Shown: in pieces, positions 5,302-6,358 of the stretch | Position numbering within the stretch: the stretch's first letter is position 1 | Layout of the letters: each line of letters opens with the position of its first letter | From: Chromatiales bacterium | GTDB taxonomy: Bacteria > Pseudomonadota > Gammaproteobacteria > SZUA-152 | Assembly: GCA_026999335.1 (NCBI GenBank) | Contig: JALTPW010001059.1 | Coordinates: 1 to 6,358 of the forward strand | Reading direction: 5' to 3' | DNA length: 6,358 nucleotides | Position numbers and translations under genes: made by a program | Notes under the pieces: model-generated | Seen by the model: only the letters and a program-made list of their open reading frames with translations | Databases searched by the model: none | Told to the model about the DNA's origin: nothing

Positions 5302-5320
5302 CCCTTGTAGCGAAAGGCCC

Positions 5321-5878
5321 ATGAACCACTGGCAACTGCGTCAAGCCGCCCGCGTCATCCATGCCGGCGGCCTCATCGCCTATCCCACCGAAGCGGTCTA
5401 CGGACTCGGCTGCGACCCGCTGAACACCGCCGCCGTGCAACGCCTGCTATGCCTGAAGGGACGACTCGTGGACAAGGGGCTGATCCTCATCGCAGCCGGC
5501 CTCGACCAGCTGCGCCCCTTCCTGCTGCCCCTGGGCAGCGATGACGAGGCCACCCTGCATGCCACCTGGCCAGGCCCCGTCACCTGGTTGCTGCCGGTAC
5601 GCCCGGAAATACCCCGCTGGCTACGCGGCAGCCACGATACCCTCGCCGTGCGCGTCACCGATCACCCACTGGCCGCCACCCTATGCCGCCAGCTCGGCCA
5701 TCCCCTGGTCTCCACCAGTGCCAACCGCAGCGGCCAAACGCCGGCACGCAGTTCATTGGCGGTACGACGGCAGCTGGGCCCCGCCCTCGAACTCATCATC
5801 TCCGGCCCCCTCGGCAATCAGACAAGGCCTACCTCGATTCGCGATCTCGCCAGCGGCCGTATCCTCCGTCCCGCCTGA
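5321..5878 (+). CDS. tsaC: Threonylcarbamoyl-AMP synthase (YrdC/Sua5 family)
   Basis: TsaC condenses L-threonine, bicarbonate and ATP into threonylcarbamoyl-AMP, the activated donor that TsaBDE transfers to A37 of ANN-decoding tRNAs (t6A). The 185-residue length matches the short TsaC type (E. coli 190) rather than the two-domain Sua5. Hallmarks visible: YPTEAVYGLGCDP (21-33), LKGRLVDKGLILIAA (45-59, the KxR..K nucleotide-binding pattern), WPGPVTWLLP (83-92), LAVRVTDHPLA (108-118), PLVSTSANRSG (128-138) and SIRDLASGRILRP (172-184). All are intact. Start ATG 5321 aligns with family N-termini (WQLRQAARVIHAGGLIAYPTEA); the Shine-Dalgarno (AAAGG, 5312-5316) is close, four bases from the ATG. A repeat unit ends 20 bases upstream, so any promoter must lie within or before it. 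tsaC is often near purE/purK or dprA in relatives, which fits the adjacent PurE fragment. Confidence 0.96.
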   Translation: MNHWQLRQAARVIHAGGLIAYPTEAVYGLGCDPLNTAAVQRLLCLKGRLVDKGLILIAAGLDQLRPFLLPLGSDDEATLHATWPGPVTWLLPVRPEIPRWLRGSHDTLAVRVTDHPLAATLCRQLGHPLVSTSANRSGQTPARSSLAVRRQLGPALELIISGPLGNQTRPTSIRDLASGRILRPA

Positions 5879-5900
5879 TGCCTTACTTCGTCCAGTATTA

Positions 5901-5927
5901 TTGGCTACAGGATTTATCTTTTATAAT
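5901..5927 (+). promoter_or_regulatory. Candidate sigma-70 promoter for the phosphopantetheinyl transferase gene
   Basis: A perfect TATAAT (5922-5927) follows TTGGCT (5901-5906, four of six matches to -35) with a 15-base spacer, shorter than ideal. It falls in the AT-rich 148-base gap after tsaC and would give a leader of about 90 bases before ATG 6027. It implies the transferase gene is transcribed separately from tsaC. Confidence 0.5.
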
Positions 5928-6026
5928 GAATACTGCCTGCCCACCTTTCCTAAACTTCGTATATGGTTTTTTACATCAGAGCTGGAAACTCATGACCCAG
6001 CGGCGGCCACGTTGGCCCTACTATCA

Positions 6027-6358
6027 ATGTCACATTTGAATACTGAGATTGGGCGTGATGCAATCCATGTCTATTGCTGTCGCTACGACCAAATTGATGA
6101 ACCATGGTTGCTCGACCAGTACTACAACTTACTGCATCAAAGCGAGCAGCAGCGCTGGCAAAGCATCCGCACCGAAGAAGGCAAGCAGTGCTATCTGATC
6201 AGCCGCGCTATGCTCCGCACCTTGCTCGGCACGGCCATCGGCTGTCCACCCACGGCATTGACGGTTACCACCGAAGCACAGGGCAAGCCCTTCATCGACC
6301 AGCCGACCACCCGCTGGCAGTTCAATTTATCCCACAGTCACGGCTTGATTACCCTGGC
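6027..6358 (+). CDS. 4'-phosphopantetheinyl transferase, Sfp type (N-terminal part, cut by window edge)
   Basis: Such enzymes move 4'-phosphopantetheine from CoA to a serine on carrier proteins of fatty-acid, polyketide or nonribosomal peptide synthesis. The 110 visible residues show the Sfp/AcpT-type N-terminal half: AIHVYCCRYDQI (12-23), SEQQRWQSIRTEEGKQCYLI followed by SRAMLRTLL (39-67), GKPFI (86-90) and the core motif FNLSHSHGLITLA (99 onward). The Mg-binding DxE and WxxKE motifs would follow beyond the window. ATG 6027 is the first ATG in a frame that is otherwise open back into tsaC, and it has no clear Shine-Dalgarno; TTG 6012 is an alternative. The natural start is therefore less certain than the family. 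Its carrier protein cannot be told from this window. Confidence 0.85.
   Translation, partial: MSHLNTEIGRDAIHVYCCRYDQIDEPWLLDQYYNLLHQSEQQRWQSIRTEEGKQCYLISRAMLRTLLGTAIGCPPTALTVTTEAQGKPFIDQPTTRWQFNLSHSHGLITL

Noticed and set aside
5683..6039. 118-codon plus-strand frame overlapping the tsaC end
   Set aside because: It overlaps the conserved tsaC C-terminus in another frame, is Pro/Arg-rich, and ends inside the transferase start region; it looks like a shadow.

Overview
The window looks like chromosomal DNA of a gammaproteobacterium. PurD, TsaC and the Sfp-type transferase read as ordinary proteobacterial housekeeping proteins, the genes are GC-rich, and Pseudomonas-style REP palindromes ('GGAGCGGGC..GCCCGC') and a 'CACAGAGGACACAGAGAA' repeat are present. 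A Chromatiales/Thiotrichales-type organism would fit, but I cannot name a genus from this sequence alone.

Layout. 1-331 (minus): the first 110 codons of a secreted protein of unknown function, cut by the window edge. 483-1326 (minus): AT-rich insertion-sequence debris made of an IS66-family transposase remnant, with an internal deletion and one probable terminal repeat, abutting a frameshifted C-terminal piece of an IS630-family transposase. 1327-1807: about 480 bases with no intact gene, holding two short possible gene fragments and a 13-bp tandem repeat. 1808-3267 (minus): a complete exported di-haem cytochrome c peroxidase/MauG-type gene with a candidate promoter, a strong ribosome binding site and a good intrinsic terminator. 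3492-4793 (plus): complete purD. 4801-4933: three REP-type palindromes. 4994-5137 (plus): a 47-codon reading frame that matches only the C-terminal end of PurE but has its own ribosome binding site. 5144-5301: a MITE-like inverted-repeat unit. 5321-5878 (plus): complete tsaC. 6027-6358 (plus): the first half of a 4'-phosphopantetheinyl transferase, running off the window end.

How the parts relate. The right half looks like the remains of a purine-biosynthesis and translation-fidelity neighbourhood: PurD makes glycinamide ribonucleotide, the PurE fragment comes from a later step of the same pathway, and TsaC makes the activated threonylcarbamate used for t6A in tRNA. The repeats on both sides of the PurE fragment suggest that repeat-mediated rearrangement removed the rest of purE. 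The left half is a decaying mobile-element zone next to a periplasmic haem protein. I see no phage, CRISPR, defence or biosynthetic cluster, and no convincing new multi-gene system. The most unusual items are the stand-alone PurE tail, the internally deleted IS66 transposase, the 13-bp repeat array and the two dispersed-repeat clusters.
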